Source: Candidatus Buchananbacteria bacterium RIFCSPLOWO2_02_FULL_46_11b
GTDB taxonomy: Bacteria > Patescibacteriota > Patescibacteriia > Buchananbacterales > UBA6539
Assembly (NCBI GenBank): GCA_001817615.1
Contig: MHIR01000069.1
Location: 1-12,560 of the forward strand
Direction of reading: 5' to 3'
Length of the DNA: 12,560 bases
Below, piece after piece: positions 4,756 to 12,007 of the stretch (positions are counted from its first letter, which is position 1; every line of letters starts with the position of its first letter). The translations under genes and the position numbers were made by a program. The notes below the pieces were generated by a model that was not told where the DNA came from, searched no databases, and saw only the letters and a list, made by a program, of their open reading frames with translations.

Positions 4756-5928
4756 ATGATTAATTTTTTGCCGATGGCGGGGAAGCTGAAAAATCAAATG
4801 AGAATTAAAACGGGAAGCTTGATATTTTTGAGCTTTGCCTTTTTTATTTTTTTAGCGCCCCGGCCGCTTTCGGCCGCCGAAAATAAGAGGGTGATTTTAA
4901 GCTATGACTTTTTTAACAGTTCGGCTTATAAAAATTCTCCCGTTCAATGGCAAATTTTTTATAATGAAGATGAAAATTTATATGATCACGATCAGGGGCT
5001 GTTTTTAAAAAGTGACGGCGATTTATATTTGGTTTACCCCGTTTCTTTTGATTACGGGGATTATGATCGTTTGAATTTGACGTTATTTTCCAGCCAGCCT
5101 CTGGAAATAAAAATTATTCCCGATGTCACGACGACCGGCTATACGAACTACGAACTGGCCGAAAACATATCAGCCGGAGATTTGCCCCAAAAAATTTCAA
5201 CTTCTTTAAGATTAAAATTTTTTAAAAAACCGGTTGAGAATATCGGTCTTCGTCTTATTTCCAAAAAACCGGCCGATATCGTTTTTCAGGAAATAAGTTT
5301 GGAAAAAATGAGCCGCCTTGAAATTTTAGCTCAAGGGGCAAAAGATTATTTCCGGATTGCTCCCCATGATTCTTTTACGGTCAATTTATTTCCCACGCCG
5401 AGAATTTGGGGCCGCTCGGCCCTGGTTTATTGGCTGCCGTTTTTATTTTTTGCCATGTATTTATTTTTTTATTCTTTTAAATGGCGCCGGGCCGCGGCGA
5501 TTTTTTTATTGGCCGTCTGGCTGATAATTGATTTTAGAATGACCGCCGAGTTTTTTTATAATCAGTGGGTTGATTATCAGTCTTTTGTCAAACCGCCGGC
5601 GGCGGAAAAAAGTTTGCGCAATTACGGCGATTTTTATCAGTTTGCCGATTGGCTGAAAGAAACAATCAGCGGCGAAACGGCGGAAATAAATTATTACGGC
5701 AGCGAAGTGTCTCATTACCCCAGGCTTTTGCAGTATTTAGCTTATCCGCTCAAGGTTAATCACGAAGGCAATAATTCAAAAATTTTTGTTTTTTATAAAC
5801 AATCGGATATCGGCTTTGATCCCGCGGGAAAAAAGATTTATAAAAACGGCCAGCCCTTAACCGGCGAGGGAGAAATTATTGCGGCCTACCCCGATAATTA
5901 TAATTCATTTATTTTTCAAGAAAAATGA
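4756..5928 (+). CDS. Signal-peptide protein with beta-rich domain and membrane helices
   Basis: The longest form has 390 residues. ATG 4798 (residue 15) is an attractive alternative start, because MRIKTG followed by a hydrophobic core (to about residue 36) and PLSA-A41 makes a textbook signal peptide and leaves a normal leader after the extended -10 promoter. Residues 46-185 look beta-rich (ILSYDFF, GDLYLVYP, YDRLNLTLFSS) and resemble jelly-roll carbohydrate-binding folds, though this is only an impression. Two membrane segments follow at about 221-240 and 246-259, then a soluble region (280-390) with GSEVSHYPRLLQYLAYPL. The protein is probably membrane-anchored with the beta domain outside the cell. 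I do not recognise the family. The stop overlaps the next gene's ATG by 4 bases (ATGA at 5925-5928), so it is probably co-translated with, and works beside, the membrane glycosyltransferase downstream. Confidence 0.75.
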   Translation: MINFLPMAGKLKNQMRIKTGSLIFLSFAFFIFLAPRPLSAAENKRVILSYDFFNSSAYKNSPVQWQIFYNEDENLYDHDQGLFLKSDGDLYLVYPVSFDYGDYDRLNLTLFSSQPLEIKIIPDVTTTGYTNYELAENISAGDLPQKISTSLRLKFFKKPVENIGLRLISKKPADIVFQEISLEKMSRLEILAQGAKDYFRIAPHDSFTVNLFPTPRIWGRSALVYWLPFLFFAMYLFFYSFKWRRAAAIFLLAVWLIIDFRMTAEFFYNQWVDYQSFVKPPAAEKSLRNYGDFYQFADWLKETISGETAEINYYGSEVSHYPRLLQYLAYPLKVNHEGNNSKIFVFYKQSDIGFDPAGKKIYKNGQPLTGEGEIIAAYPDNYNSFIFQEK

Positions 5929-7319
5929 TTTTAATCTGGTTAAAATTAATTTTCGCGATTTTAATTATTTGGCCCCGAGGGTATGTTTTGGTTTATGTCA
6001 TTGACCGCAGCAAGAGCTTCAGCTTCGGGTTTAAATGTTTTGCCGGCTGGCTTTTCGGCCTGGCCGCCTTTACCCTGGATCTTTTTGCCGTCAATGTCAA
6101 TTTCGGCGTCAAATTCGCGCCGTGGCTTTTTATCGCTTTGGCGCTGGGCCAGATTATCGGCTTGCAGTTCGTTATTTTTTTGTTTGAAAGAAAAATTCTG
6201 CTGCCAGATTTCAAGAAGTTTCCGCCTTTTTTTAAAAAGCAATGGCTTGATTTTTCCGGCTGGCCGAAAGGGCAGAAGCTGGCCTGGGCCGGGCTGGTTT
6301 TATTTTTAACCTTTAAAATTTTAATGAGCGTCTGGCAGGCGGCCAATATCCCGACTTATGATTTTGACGGCTGGAACAATTGGAATTTGCGGGCCAAGGT
6401 GATTTTTGAAGAAAAAACCATTCCTTTGGATAAAACCAGCCCTTTTTATCTGGGCGGGGGATTAAAAAGCTATCCGCTAAACGACGGCCTGTTTAAAGTC
6501 TGGCTGGCTTACGCCGCCGGCCGGTTTGACGATTCTTTTGTCAATCAGGCCAGTGTTTTTTATTACCTCCTGCTTTTGCTGATTTTTTATTTTTCTTTGC
6601 CTAAGCGCTTAAATCGTTTATGGAGGCTTTTGGCGCTTTATGCTTTGTCCAGTCTGCCTTTTTTATATTTTCATTCCCAGGCGCCTTACGCGGACCTGCT
6701 TTTTTCTGCTTTTTTGTTTTTAGCCGTTGGCTGTATTTTTCATTTTCTTGACGGCCGGGGCAATTCCTTTTTTTATATTTCCGGCATTGCCTTGGCTTTT
6801 GCCGTTTGGACGAAAAATGAAGGCTTGGCGGTTGTTTTTCCGGTTCTGGCCGTTGAGACATTAATTTTTCTTTTGCTAAAATGGCGCAATGTTTTCAATC
6901 TTTTCATTTATTGGTTTTTTGCCGTTTTAACGGCCTTGCCCTGGGTTAGTTTCAAAATCATGAATAAAATTGATATTCTAAGCGGCGATTCAAGTTCTTT
7001 TAATTTTGTTTTTAATCAAGCCTATCTTGGCGAAATGTTTTCTTCCGTATTTTTGCGCAGCCATTTCAATCTTTTGTGGCTTTTGGTTTTTTTCATTATT
7101 ATTTTTCAATTAAGGCTGATAAAAAAGGACAAGGCCTTGGGTTATTTAGCTTTGAATCTGGCTTTATTTTTTGGGCTTTATAACGGCATTATTCTTTTCA
7201 CCGACAAAGCTTACGATACGACCGCTTTGGCCAGAGTCAATATGCAATTAGCGCCTCTCGGAGTTTTATTTTTAACCTTCTTTTTTGAGCGGTTTTTTGG
7301 TAAAATGAAGCTAAAATAA
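5925..7319 (+). CDS. Polytopic GT-C-type glycosyltransferase (GT39/ArnT-like)
   Basis: The 464-residue protein has roughly ten or more hydrophobic segments across its whole length. After four N-terminal helices, the first large loop carries YDFDGWNNW (145-153, with Asp146 and Asp148) and RAKVIF, then YPLND (183-187), a pattern typical of GT-C enzymes, where an acidic residue in the first extracytoplasmic loop is catalytic. Further signs are APYAD (253-257) and the W-T-K-N-E-G motif at 295-300, seen in related membrane mannosyl-/glycosyltransferases. Such enzymes move a sugar from a lipid-phosphate donor to a protein, lipid or glycan on the outer face of the membrane. Donor and acceptor cannot be told from sequence. 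It overlaps the upstream beta-domain protein by 4 bases and precedes a cytoplasmic GT-B enzyme, suggesting a surface-glycan pathway. Family membership is inferred from topology and motifs. Confidence 0.75.
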   Translation: MILIWLKLIFAILIIWPRGYVLVYVIDRSKSFSFGFKCFAGWLFGLAAFTLDLFAVNVNFGVKFAPWLFIALALGQIIGLQFVIFLFERKILLPDFKKFPPFFKKQWLDFSGWPKGQKLAWAGLVLFLTFKILMSVWQAANIPTYDFDGWNNWNLRAKVIFEEKTIPLDKTSPFYLGGGLKSYPLNDGLFKVWLAYAAGRFDDSFVNQASVFYYLLLLLIFYFSLPKRLNRLWRLLALYALSSLPFLYFHSQAPYADLLFSAFLFLAVGCIFHFLDGRGNSFFYISGIALAFAVWTKNEGLAVVFPVLAVETLIFLLLKWRNVFNLFIYWFFAVLTALPWVSFKIMNKIDILSGDSSSFNFVFNQAYLGEMFSSVFLRSHFNLLWLLVFFIIIFQLRLIKKDKALGYLALNLALFFGLYNGIILFTDKAYDTTALARVNMQLAPLGVLFLTFFFERFFGKMKLK

Positions 7320-7324
7320 ATTAA

Positions 7325-7422
7325 AAGTAAATTAAAAGCGAGTTAATAGTAAATAAATAGTAAATTAATAGCTAGCTTCTGATTTACTATTTATTTACTC
7401 GTAATTTACTTTTAATTTACTT
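7325..7422. repeat. Long AT-rich inverted repeat between two glycosyltransferase genes
   Basis: Two perfect arm pairs nest: AAGTAAATTAAAAG (7325-7338) with its complement (7409-7422), and an 18-base arm 7348-7365 with 7382-7399. Together they form a stem of over 30 paired bases around a 16-base loop, almost wholly A+T. A T6 run at 7430-7435 follows, so as RNA it could terminate or attenuate transcription between the GT-C gene and the GT-B gene at 7439. The arms are also built from repeats of TAAATTA/AGTAAAT. It nearly fills the 119-base gap. Confidence 0.8.
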
Positions 7423-7438
7423 AATTTACTTTTTTAAT

Positions 7439-8788
7439 ATGAAAAAGAAAAATCAAAAAACTAAAGCCTGGATTGTTTCGGTTGACATGGGCTACGGCCA
7501 TCAAAGGGCGGCCTATCCTTTGCGCTTTTTGGCTTATAAAAACGAAATTATCACAGCCAATAATTACCGCGGCATTCCCAAAAAAGACAGGGCGATTTGG
7601 CGCCAAAGCCGGGAGTTTTACGAGTTTATGTCGCGTTTTAAAAAGATCCCGGTCATCGGGCAAACCGCCTGGAATTTTTATGACAATCTGCAGGAAATCG
7701 CGGATTTTTATCCCAAGCGGGATCTGTCGGCTTTGAGTTTTCAAATCAAAGAAATTTACAATTGGATTGAAAAGCGCCAATGGGGCAAGCATCTGATTGA
7801 ACGTTTGAGCAAAAAACCGATTCCTTTGATTTCCACTTTTTTTATTTCGGCTTTCATGGCCGAGGTTCATAATTATCCGGGCGAAATTTATTGCTTAGCC
7901 ACGGACACGGATATCAACCGCGCCTGGGCGCCGAAGCATCCGGCCACCAGCCGGATAAAGTATTTCGCCCCGAATTATCGGGTGGTGGAACGGCTCAAGC
8001 TTTATGGCGTGCCGCCGGAAAAAATTTTTTTAACCGGTTTTCCTCTGCCCGCGGAAAATACCGGCCAAAACGGCCTGGATGTTTTAAAAAAAGATTTGGT
8101 TAATCGCTTGGTTAATCTTGATCCGGAAAAGAAATATTGGAATTTTTACAAGCAAGTGGCAAAAAAATATTTAGACGTTAAAAAACCGCCTGAAAAAAGC
8201 AATCATCCCTTAACCCTGATGTTTGCCGTCGGCGGCGCGGGCGCCCAGCGCGATATCGGCGTGGTTATTTTAAACAGTCTGAAAAACGAGATTTTACAAA
8301 AAAAGATACGGCTGATTTTAGTCGCCGGCATTCATAACAGCTTAAGCCGTTTTTTTCGGCAAGAAATCAGGAAAGCCGGTCTAATTAAGCAAATCAACAA
8401 AGAAGTGAAAATAATTTTTGCGCCAAGCAAAAATGAATATTTCAAAAATTTCAACCAAGCCTTGAAAACGGCGGATATTTTATGGACCAAGCCCTCGGAA
8501 TTGAGTTTTTATTGCGCTTTGGGCCTGCCGATTATTATGGCCCCGCCCATCGGCTCGCAGGAACAATTCAATCGTAAATGGTTAAGGACTATCGGCGCCG
8601 GCGTCTCGCAGGATGATCCGAGGCATTGCAACGAATGGCTGCAAGACTGGGTCCAAAGCGGCTGGTTTGCCGAAGCGGCGATGCAGGGCTTTGTGGAAGC
8701 GCCGAAATACGGCACGTATAATATTGAAAAGATTATTTCCCATAAATTCAAAGAGGCCAAGAAGATAAAGATGGTTTTACAGTATTAA
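7439..8788 (+). CDS. GT-B glycosyltransferase, GT28/MGDG-synthase-like
   Basis: This encodes a 449-residue cytoplasmic or membrane-associated enzyme with two Rossmann-like halves. The N-terminal half opens with VSVDMGYGHQRAA (14-25), matching the G-x-G-H loop of MGDG synthases and MurG-like enzymes, and includes CLATDTDINRAWAP (152-164). A linker of about 50 residues (205-255) precedes the C-terminal half, which starts MFAVGGAGAQRD (261-272), the first loop of the donor domain. It ends with WTKPSELSFYCALGLPIIM (349-367) and GSQEQFN (372-378), equivalent to the 'KPG-x-x-x-x-E-A ... PGQE-x-N' donor-sugar site. These enzymes use a nucleotide sugar to glycosylate a lipid or glycan. Lipid glycosylation is a plausible role next to a GT-C enzyme, but the substrate is not shown. 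ATG 7439 follows a T-rich gap without Shine-Dalgarno. Confidence 0.8.
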   Translation: MKKKNQKTKAWIVSVDMGYGHQRAAYPLRFLAYKNEIITANNYRGIPKKDRAIWRQSREFYEFMSRFKKIPVIGQTAWNFYDNLQEIADFYPKRDLSALSFQIKEIYNWIEKRQWGKHLIERLSKKPIPLISTFFISAFMAEVHNYPGEIYCLATDTDINRAWAPKHPATSRIKYFAPNYRVVERLKLYGVPPEKIFLTGFPLPAENTGQNGLDVLKKDLVNRLVNLDPEKKYWNFYKQVAKKYLDVKKPPEKSNHPLTLMFAVGGAGAQRDIGVVILNSLKNEILQKKIRLILVAGIHNSLSRFFRQEIRKAGLIKQINKEVKIIFAPSKNEYFKNFNQALKTADILWTKPSELSFYCALGLPIIMAPPIGSQEQFNRKWLRTIGAGVSQDDPRHCNEWLQDWVQSGWFAEAAMQGFVEAPKYGTYNIEKIISHKFKEAKKIKMVLQY

Positions 8789-8951
8789 AGCGAGTTCAGT
8801 AAATTAAGCCGTTATACCTGGCGGCTGAACTCGCCTGCCCGCCATGCCGTTTACATTTTTTCAGATATATTCAAATAAGTCGTGACTAAATATTTTTATC
8901 AATAGCCATGGTAATGGCGAGGCAGGCGGGCTGAATTTACTGAACTCGCTT
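8788..8951. repeat. 164-bp composite inverted repeat (MITE/REP-like)
   Basis: The ends are perfect 18-base inverted repeats: AAGCGAGTTCAGTAAATT (8788-8805) and its complement (8934-8951). Inside, GCCTGCCCGCCAT (starting about 8835) is the near-exact complement of ATGGCGAGGCAGGC (about 8914-8927), with one inserted base. CTGAACTCGC also recurs as a direct copy in both halves. The element almost fills the gap between the GT-B gene (its left end touches the stop codon) and the oxidoreductase genes. Its core CTGAATTTACTGAA (8931-8944) recurs as CTGAATTTATTGAA at 11909-11922, so it probably belongs to a dispersed family. No coding potential is seen. Confidence 0.75.
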
Positions 8952-8981
8952 AACTTGCTTCTTTATTATTTTAATTATCCA

Positions 8982-8990
8982 TGCTAAAAT
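8982..8990 (+). promoter_or_regulatory. Extended -10 promoter before the oxidoreductase genes
   Basis: TGCTAAAAT combines a TGn extension with TAAAAT (8985-8990, 5 of 6). The start site would fall near 8997, just before ATG 8999, implying a leaderless or nearly leaderless message. The -35 region (TTTATT at 8962) is weak. Confidence 0.4.
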
Positions 8991-8998
8991 ATCAGGGT

Positions 8999-10753
8999 AT
9001 GAAAAACACTCAAGACTTCAAAAATAACAAAGTCTTTACCTGGAAAATCGGCGGCGCCGCCGGCGGGGGCCAGCAGGTCGCGGGCCTGATTTTTACCAAG
9101 GCTTGCGTGCACGGCGGGCTTTTTACTTTTGACAGCTCCGAATATCCCTCGCGCATCCGCGGGGGACTGGTTGCTTACCGCGTCAGCATTTCCGAAAAGC
9201 CGGTTTTGGCCATTTACAAAGACACCCAGCTTTTAATCGCCTTAAACCGCGAGGCGTTTGATTATTGCCTGCCGGACATGACGCCCGACGGCGTGATTTT
9301 ATACGACCGCGGCAAATTTGAAATTAAGCCCGAAGAGTTAAAAGGCAAAAAAGCCTATCCCTTGCCTTTGGAAAAATTGGCCCAAGACGCCGGGATCAAG
9401 CCCTTAGCCGCCAATATTATCATTACCGGCGCGGCCGCGGCTTTGCTTGATTACGATTTGGAGATTTTGAAAGAGGCGATAAAAGACACTTTCGCCGCCA
9501 AAGGACAAGAAGCGGCGGAAATGAATTTACAGGCCGCGGATTTCGGCTACCAATACGCCAAAACCAATCTTTTGCCCGATGAATTTCCTTACAATCTTAA
9601 AGTTTTAAAGAAAAATAACGATTCAATTATCGCCACGGCCAATGATGCGATTTGCCTTGGCGCGGTGGCTTCGGGCTGCAAATTCATGGCCGCTTATCCC
9701 ATGACTCCGGCCTCTTCAATCCTGCATAATCTGGCGGCCTGGGCGGAAAAGTCTGGCCTGGTGGTCAAGCACGCGGAAGATGAAATTGCCGGCATTCAAA
9801 TGGCCATTGGCGCGGGCTTTGCCGGCGTTCGGGCGATGACGGCGACTTCCGGCGGCGGGTTTGCCTTAATGGTTGAAGGCCTGTCTTTGGCCGGCATGAC
9901 CGAAGTGCCCTTGGTTATCGTGGAAGCCCAGCGGCCCGGCCCGGCCACGGGCCTGCCGACCTGGACCGAGCAGGGCGATTTATCTTTTGTCGCTCATGCC
10001 GGCCACGGCGAATTCAATCGCGTGGTTTTGGCGCCGGGCGATCCGCCGGAAGCTTTTGCCCTGACCGCCCGGGCTTTCAACCTGGCCGAGAAATGGCAGA
10101 TTCCGGTATTTATTTTGGTTGACAAGTATATTGCCGAAGGCCATCAGTCCATGCCCGAGCCGGATTTGAAAGATATAAAAATTGACCGGGGCGAAGTGCT
10201 GACCGACGAACAACTGGCAAAAATTAAAGATTTCAAACGTTATTTAGTGACCAAGTCCGGGGTTTCCCCGCGTTCCATTCCGGGCCAGCCCGGCGGCGCC
10301 TATCTGGCCAACTCTGACGAGCATGATGAATTTGGCTACTCAATAGAAGGTTTTACCCCGGAAATCAGAAATGCCATGGTGGAAAAGAGAGCGGCAAAGC
10401 TAAAGGGGATTCTGGCGGATTTGCCCGGCCCCGAGCTTTTTGGGCCAAAGACGGCGGAAATCACCTTAATCGGCTGGGGGTCGGTTAAAGGCCCGGTTTT
10501 GGAAGCCCTAAAGGCTTTAGACGGCGTCAATTACCTCCATGTGCCCGCGCCCTGGCCGTTATCCAAAGAAATCATGGAAAAATCCCTAAAAGGCGTGAAA
10601 AAATTAGTTTGCATTGAAAATAACCAGGTTGGCCAGTTTGCCAATATTCTAAGCGAGCTTTGCGGCATCGCGGTGGACGAACGTTTGACCAAGTATAATG
10701 GAGCGCAGTTTTTTCCGGAAGAAGTGGTGGAGCTGGTAAATAAGCTTAAATGA
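8999..10753 (+). CDS. 2-oxoacid:ferredoxin oxidoreductase, gamma-alpha fusion subunit
   Basis: With ATG 8999 the protein has 584 residues; ATG 8981 adds six but lies upstream of a promoter-like -10 element. Residues 15-200 are the gamma domain (IGGAAGGGQQVA near the start, then YPSRIRGG and ALNREAFD). Residues 209-584 are the alpha domain, with AAYPMTPASSI (231-241), HAEDEIAG (258-265), ATSGGGFALM, RPGPATGLPTWTEQGD (312-327) and a C-terminal IGWGS...PAPWPL region. This layout is typical of the fused alpha subunit in 2-oxoacid:acceptor oxidoreductases, which with a beta subunit convert a 2-oxoacid and CoA to acyl-CoA and CO2 while reducing ferredoxin. The beta gene follows 134 bases later. Substrate choice (pyruvate, 2-oxoglutarate or branched-chain acids) cannot be read by eye, so no kor/por symbol is given. 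Family and fusion are secure. Confidence 0.93.
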   Translation: MKNTQDFKNNKVFTWKIGGAAGGGQQVAGLIFTKACVHGGLFTFDSSEYPSRIRGGLVAYRVSISEKPVLAIYKDTQLLIALNREAFDYCLPDMTPDGVILYDRGKFEIKPEELKGKKAYPLPLEKLAQDAGIKPLAANIIITGAAAALLDYDLEILKEAIKDTFAAKGQEAAEMNLQAADFGYQYAKTNLLPDEFPYNLKVLKKNNDSIIATANDAICLGAVASGCKFMAAYPMTPASSILHNLAAWAEKSGLVVKHAEDEIAGIQMAIGAGFAGVRAMTATSGGGFALMVEGLSLAGMTEVPLVIVEAQRPGPATGLPTWTEQGDLSFVAHAGHGEFNRVVLAPGDPPEAFALTARAFNLAEKWQIPVFILVDKYIAEGHQSMPEPDLKDIKIDRGEVLTDEQLAKIKDFKRYLVTKSGVSPRSIPGQPGGAYLANSDEHDEFGYSIEGFTPEIRNAMVEKRAAKLKGILADLPGPELFGPKTAEITLIGWGSVKGPVLEALKALDGVNYLHVPAPWPLSKEIMEKSLKGVKKLVCIENNQVGQFANILSELCGIAVDERLTKYNGAQFFPEEVVELVNKLK

Positions 10754-10802
10754 TTTAATAAGTACTGGGATATTAAAATTAAAAATCAAATTTTAAGGGA
10801 TA

Positions 10803-10847
10803 AAATTCCAAATTCAATCCCGTATTGAATAATACGGGATGGAATTT
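10803..10847 (+). repeat. Two-tier hairpin between the oxidoreductase subunit genes
   Basis: ATCCCGTATT (10817-10826), loop GAAT, AATACGGGAT (10831-10840) is a perfect 10-bp stem. An outer pair, AAATTCC (10803-10809) with GGAATTT (10841-10847), extends it past a 7-base bulge. It lies in the 134-base gap between the two subunit genes. As RNA it could tune the relative amounts of the two subunits or mark an RNA-processing site. A T run (10859-10864) is 12 bases away, too far for a classic terminator. Confidence 0.65.
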
Positions 10848-10887
10848 GGTGCTTAGAATTTTTTAAATTATTAAACTTTACTTTTAT

Positions 10888-11742
10888 ATGGCCACGGAAA
10901 AAGACTTTATAACAAAAATCACTCCTACCTGGTGCGTCGGCTGCGGCAATTTCGGCATCTGGACCGCCCTGCGCCAGGCTTTGGCGGAGTTGGGACTGGA
11001 ACCGCATCAAGCGGTCATGGTTTTTGATATTGGCTGCAACGGCAACGGCGCCAACTGGCACGGGACTTACGGCTTTCACGGCCTGCACGGCCGGCCTCTG
11101 CCGATTGCCTGCGGCGTGAAAATGGCCAATCATGAGCTGAAAGTGATCGCGGTTTCCGGCGATGGCGGGGGATATGGCGAAGGCGGCAACCACTTTATTC
11201 ATACTTGCCGCGGGAATCAGGATATTACTTACATTATCTATAATAACCACCGCTACAGCTTAACCACGGGTCAAGCTTCACCCACCAGCGAACATGGCGC
11301 CAAAACCAAGTCAACGCCCGCCGGCTTAATTGAATATCCGTTCAACGGCCCGCAAGTGGCCTTGACTTGCGGCGCGACATTTGTCGCCCAGGGGTCCGCG
11401 GATGAAGTCGTCCATTTAAAAGAGCTTTTGAAAAAAGCCGTTTCCCATCCCGGTTTTTCCCTAATTGACATTCTTCAGCCCTGCGTAATTTATAACGACA
11501 AAGACATCCGCCAGCAGTACAAGCAAAAAGTCTACAAGCTGGAAGAGGCCGGTTATCAGCCCAATGACAAAATGGCCGCTTATCAAAAAGCCGGAGAAAC
11601 CGAGAAATTGCCCATCGGCGTTTTATATGAAGAAATCCGGCCGACTTACGAAAACCAGTTGCCCCAGCTGGCCAAAGCGCCTTTAGTCAAACAGCCGGTG
11701 GCGGTGGGAGATATCAGCGAGTTTTTGAGGGAATTCAAATAA
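10888..11742 (+). CDS. 2-oxoacid:ferredoxin oxidoreductase beta subunit (TPP-binding)
   Basis: The 284-residue protein is of normal length for the short beta subunit. It has TWCVGCGNFG (14-23, Cys16 and Cys19), DIGCNGNG (Cys50) and a late Cys199 (LQPCVIYND), the four positions that hold the [4Fe-4S] cluster in this family. GRPLPIACGVKMA (68-80) leads into the thiamine pyrophosphate motif, GDGGGYGEGGNH (91-102) to NN at 119-120, followed by HRYSLTTGQASPT. Many homologues have GDGD here, while this one reads GDGG, so one acidic side chain is replaced. It forms the complex with the fused gamma-alpha subunit encoded just upstream and passes electrons from the oxoacid to ferredoxin. No ferredoxin-like delta subunit gene lies nearby. 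ATG 10888 has no Shine-Dalgarno (context CTTTTAT). After the stop only a T7 run, without a clear stem, is seen. Confidence 0.93.
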   Translation: MATEKDFITKITPTWCVGCGNFGIWTALRQALAELGLEPHQAVMVFDIGCNGNGANWHGTYGFHGLHGRPLPIACGVKMANHELKVIAVSGDGGGYGEGGNHFIHTCRGNQDITYIIYNNHRYSLTTGQASPTSEHGAKTKSTPAGLIEYPFNGPQVALTCGATFVAQGSADEVVHLKELLKKAVSHPGFSLIDILQPCVIYNDKDIRQQYKQKVYKLEEAGYQPNDKMAAYQKAGETEKLPIGVLYEEIRPTYENQLPQLAKAPLVKQPVAVGDISEFLREFK

Positions 11743-11757
11743 CGCGCCTTTTTTTAA

Positions 11758-11793
11758 CCCCTCCCCCTGCCCCTCCCCCCTGCCCGCCCCGCC
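11758..11793 (-). other. G-quadruplex-capable tract (G-rich on the minus strand)
   Basis: The plus strand is a run of C blocks of 3-6 separated by single T, G or TG, with an approximate 12-base repeat CCCCTCCCCCTG. On the minus strand this gives at least six runs of three or more G with loops of one or two bases, well beyond the usual G3N1-7 four-run rule. Sited between convergent genes, it could stall polymerase reading the minus strand past uvrB, or simply be repeat DNA. Confidence 0.7.
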
Positions 11794-11880
11794 ACTTATT
11801 TTTATTTTTTTGAAAAACATTTTAATCTAATTTTATAAAGATTATATTGATAAAAAATTTCAACGGCGTGGCCATTCGGC

Positions 11881-11929
11881 CTCGCCCCTCGGCTAAGCTC
11901 GGGGCGCCCTGAATTTATTGAAGGGCGAG
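11881..11929. repeat. Nested inverted repeat related to the 8788-8951 element
   Basis: CTCGCCC (11881-11887) pairs with GGGCGAG (11923-11929). Inside, CGCCCT (11905-11910) pairs with AGGGCG (11922-11927) around GAATTTATTGA, and CGCCCC (11884-11889) with GGGGCG (11901-11906), so two alternative hairpins compete for the same CGCC. The core CTGAATTTATTGAA (11909-11922) matches 13 of 14 bases of 8931-8944. Flanking GGCCATTCGG and ATGGCCGAA extend the symmetry loosely. Confidence 0.6.
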
Positions 11930-12007
11930 CTCATGGCCGAAAGGCAGGCAGGCCGATTGGGGGGCTATTTTTATTAGGTTTTTAAAATCTTCCATAAAAC
12001 TCGTGTG

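Noticed and set aside
5961..6346. Several overlapping frames opposite and within the GT-C gene
   Set aside because: They are low-complexity shadows of a hydrophobic, T-rich gene and have no motifs or start signals.
10786..11250. 154-residue minus-strand frame opposite the beta subunit
   Set aside because: It overlaps a secure conserved gene and shows no family features.
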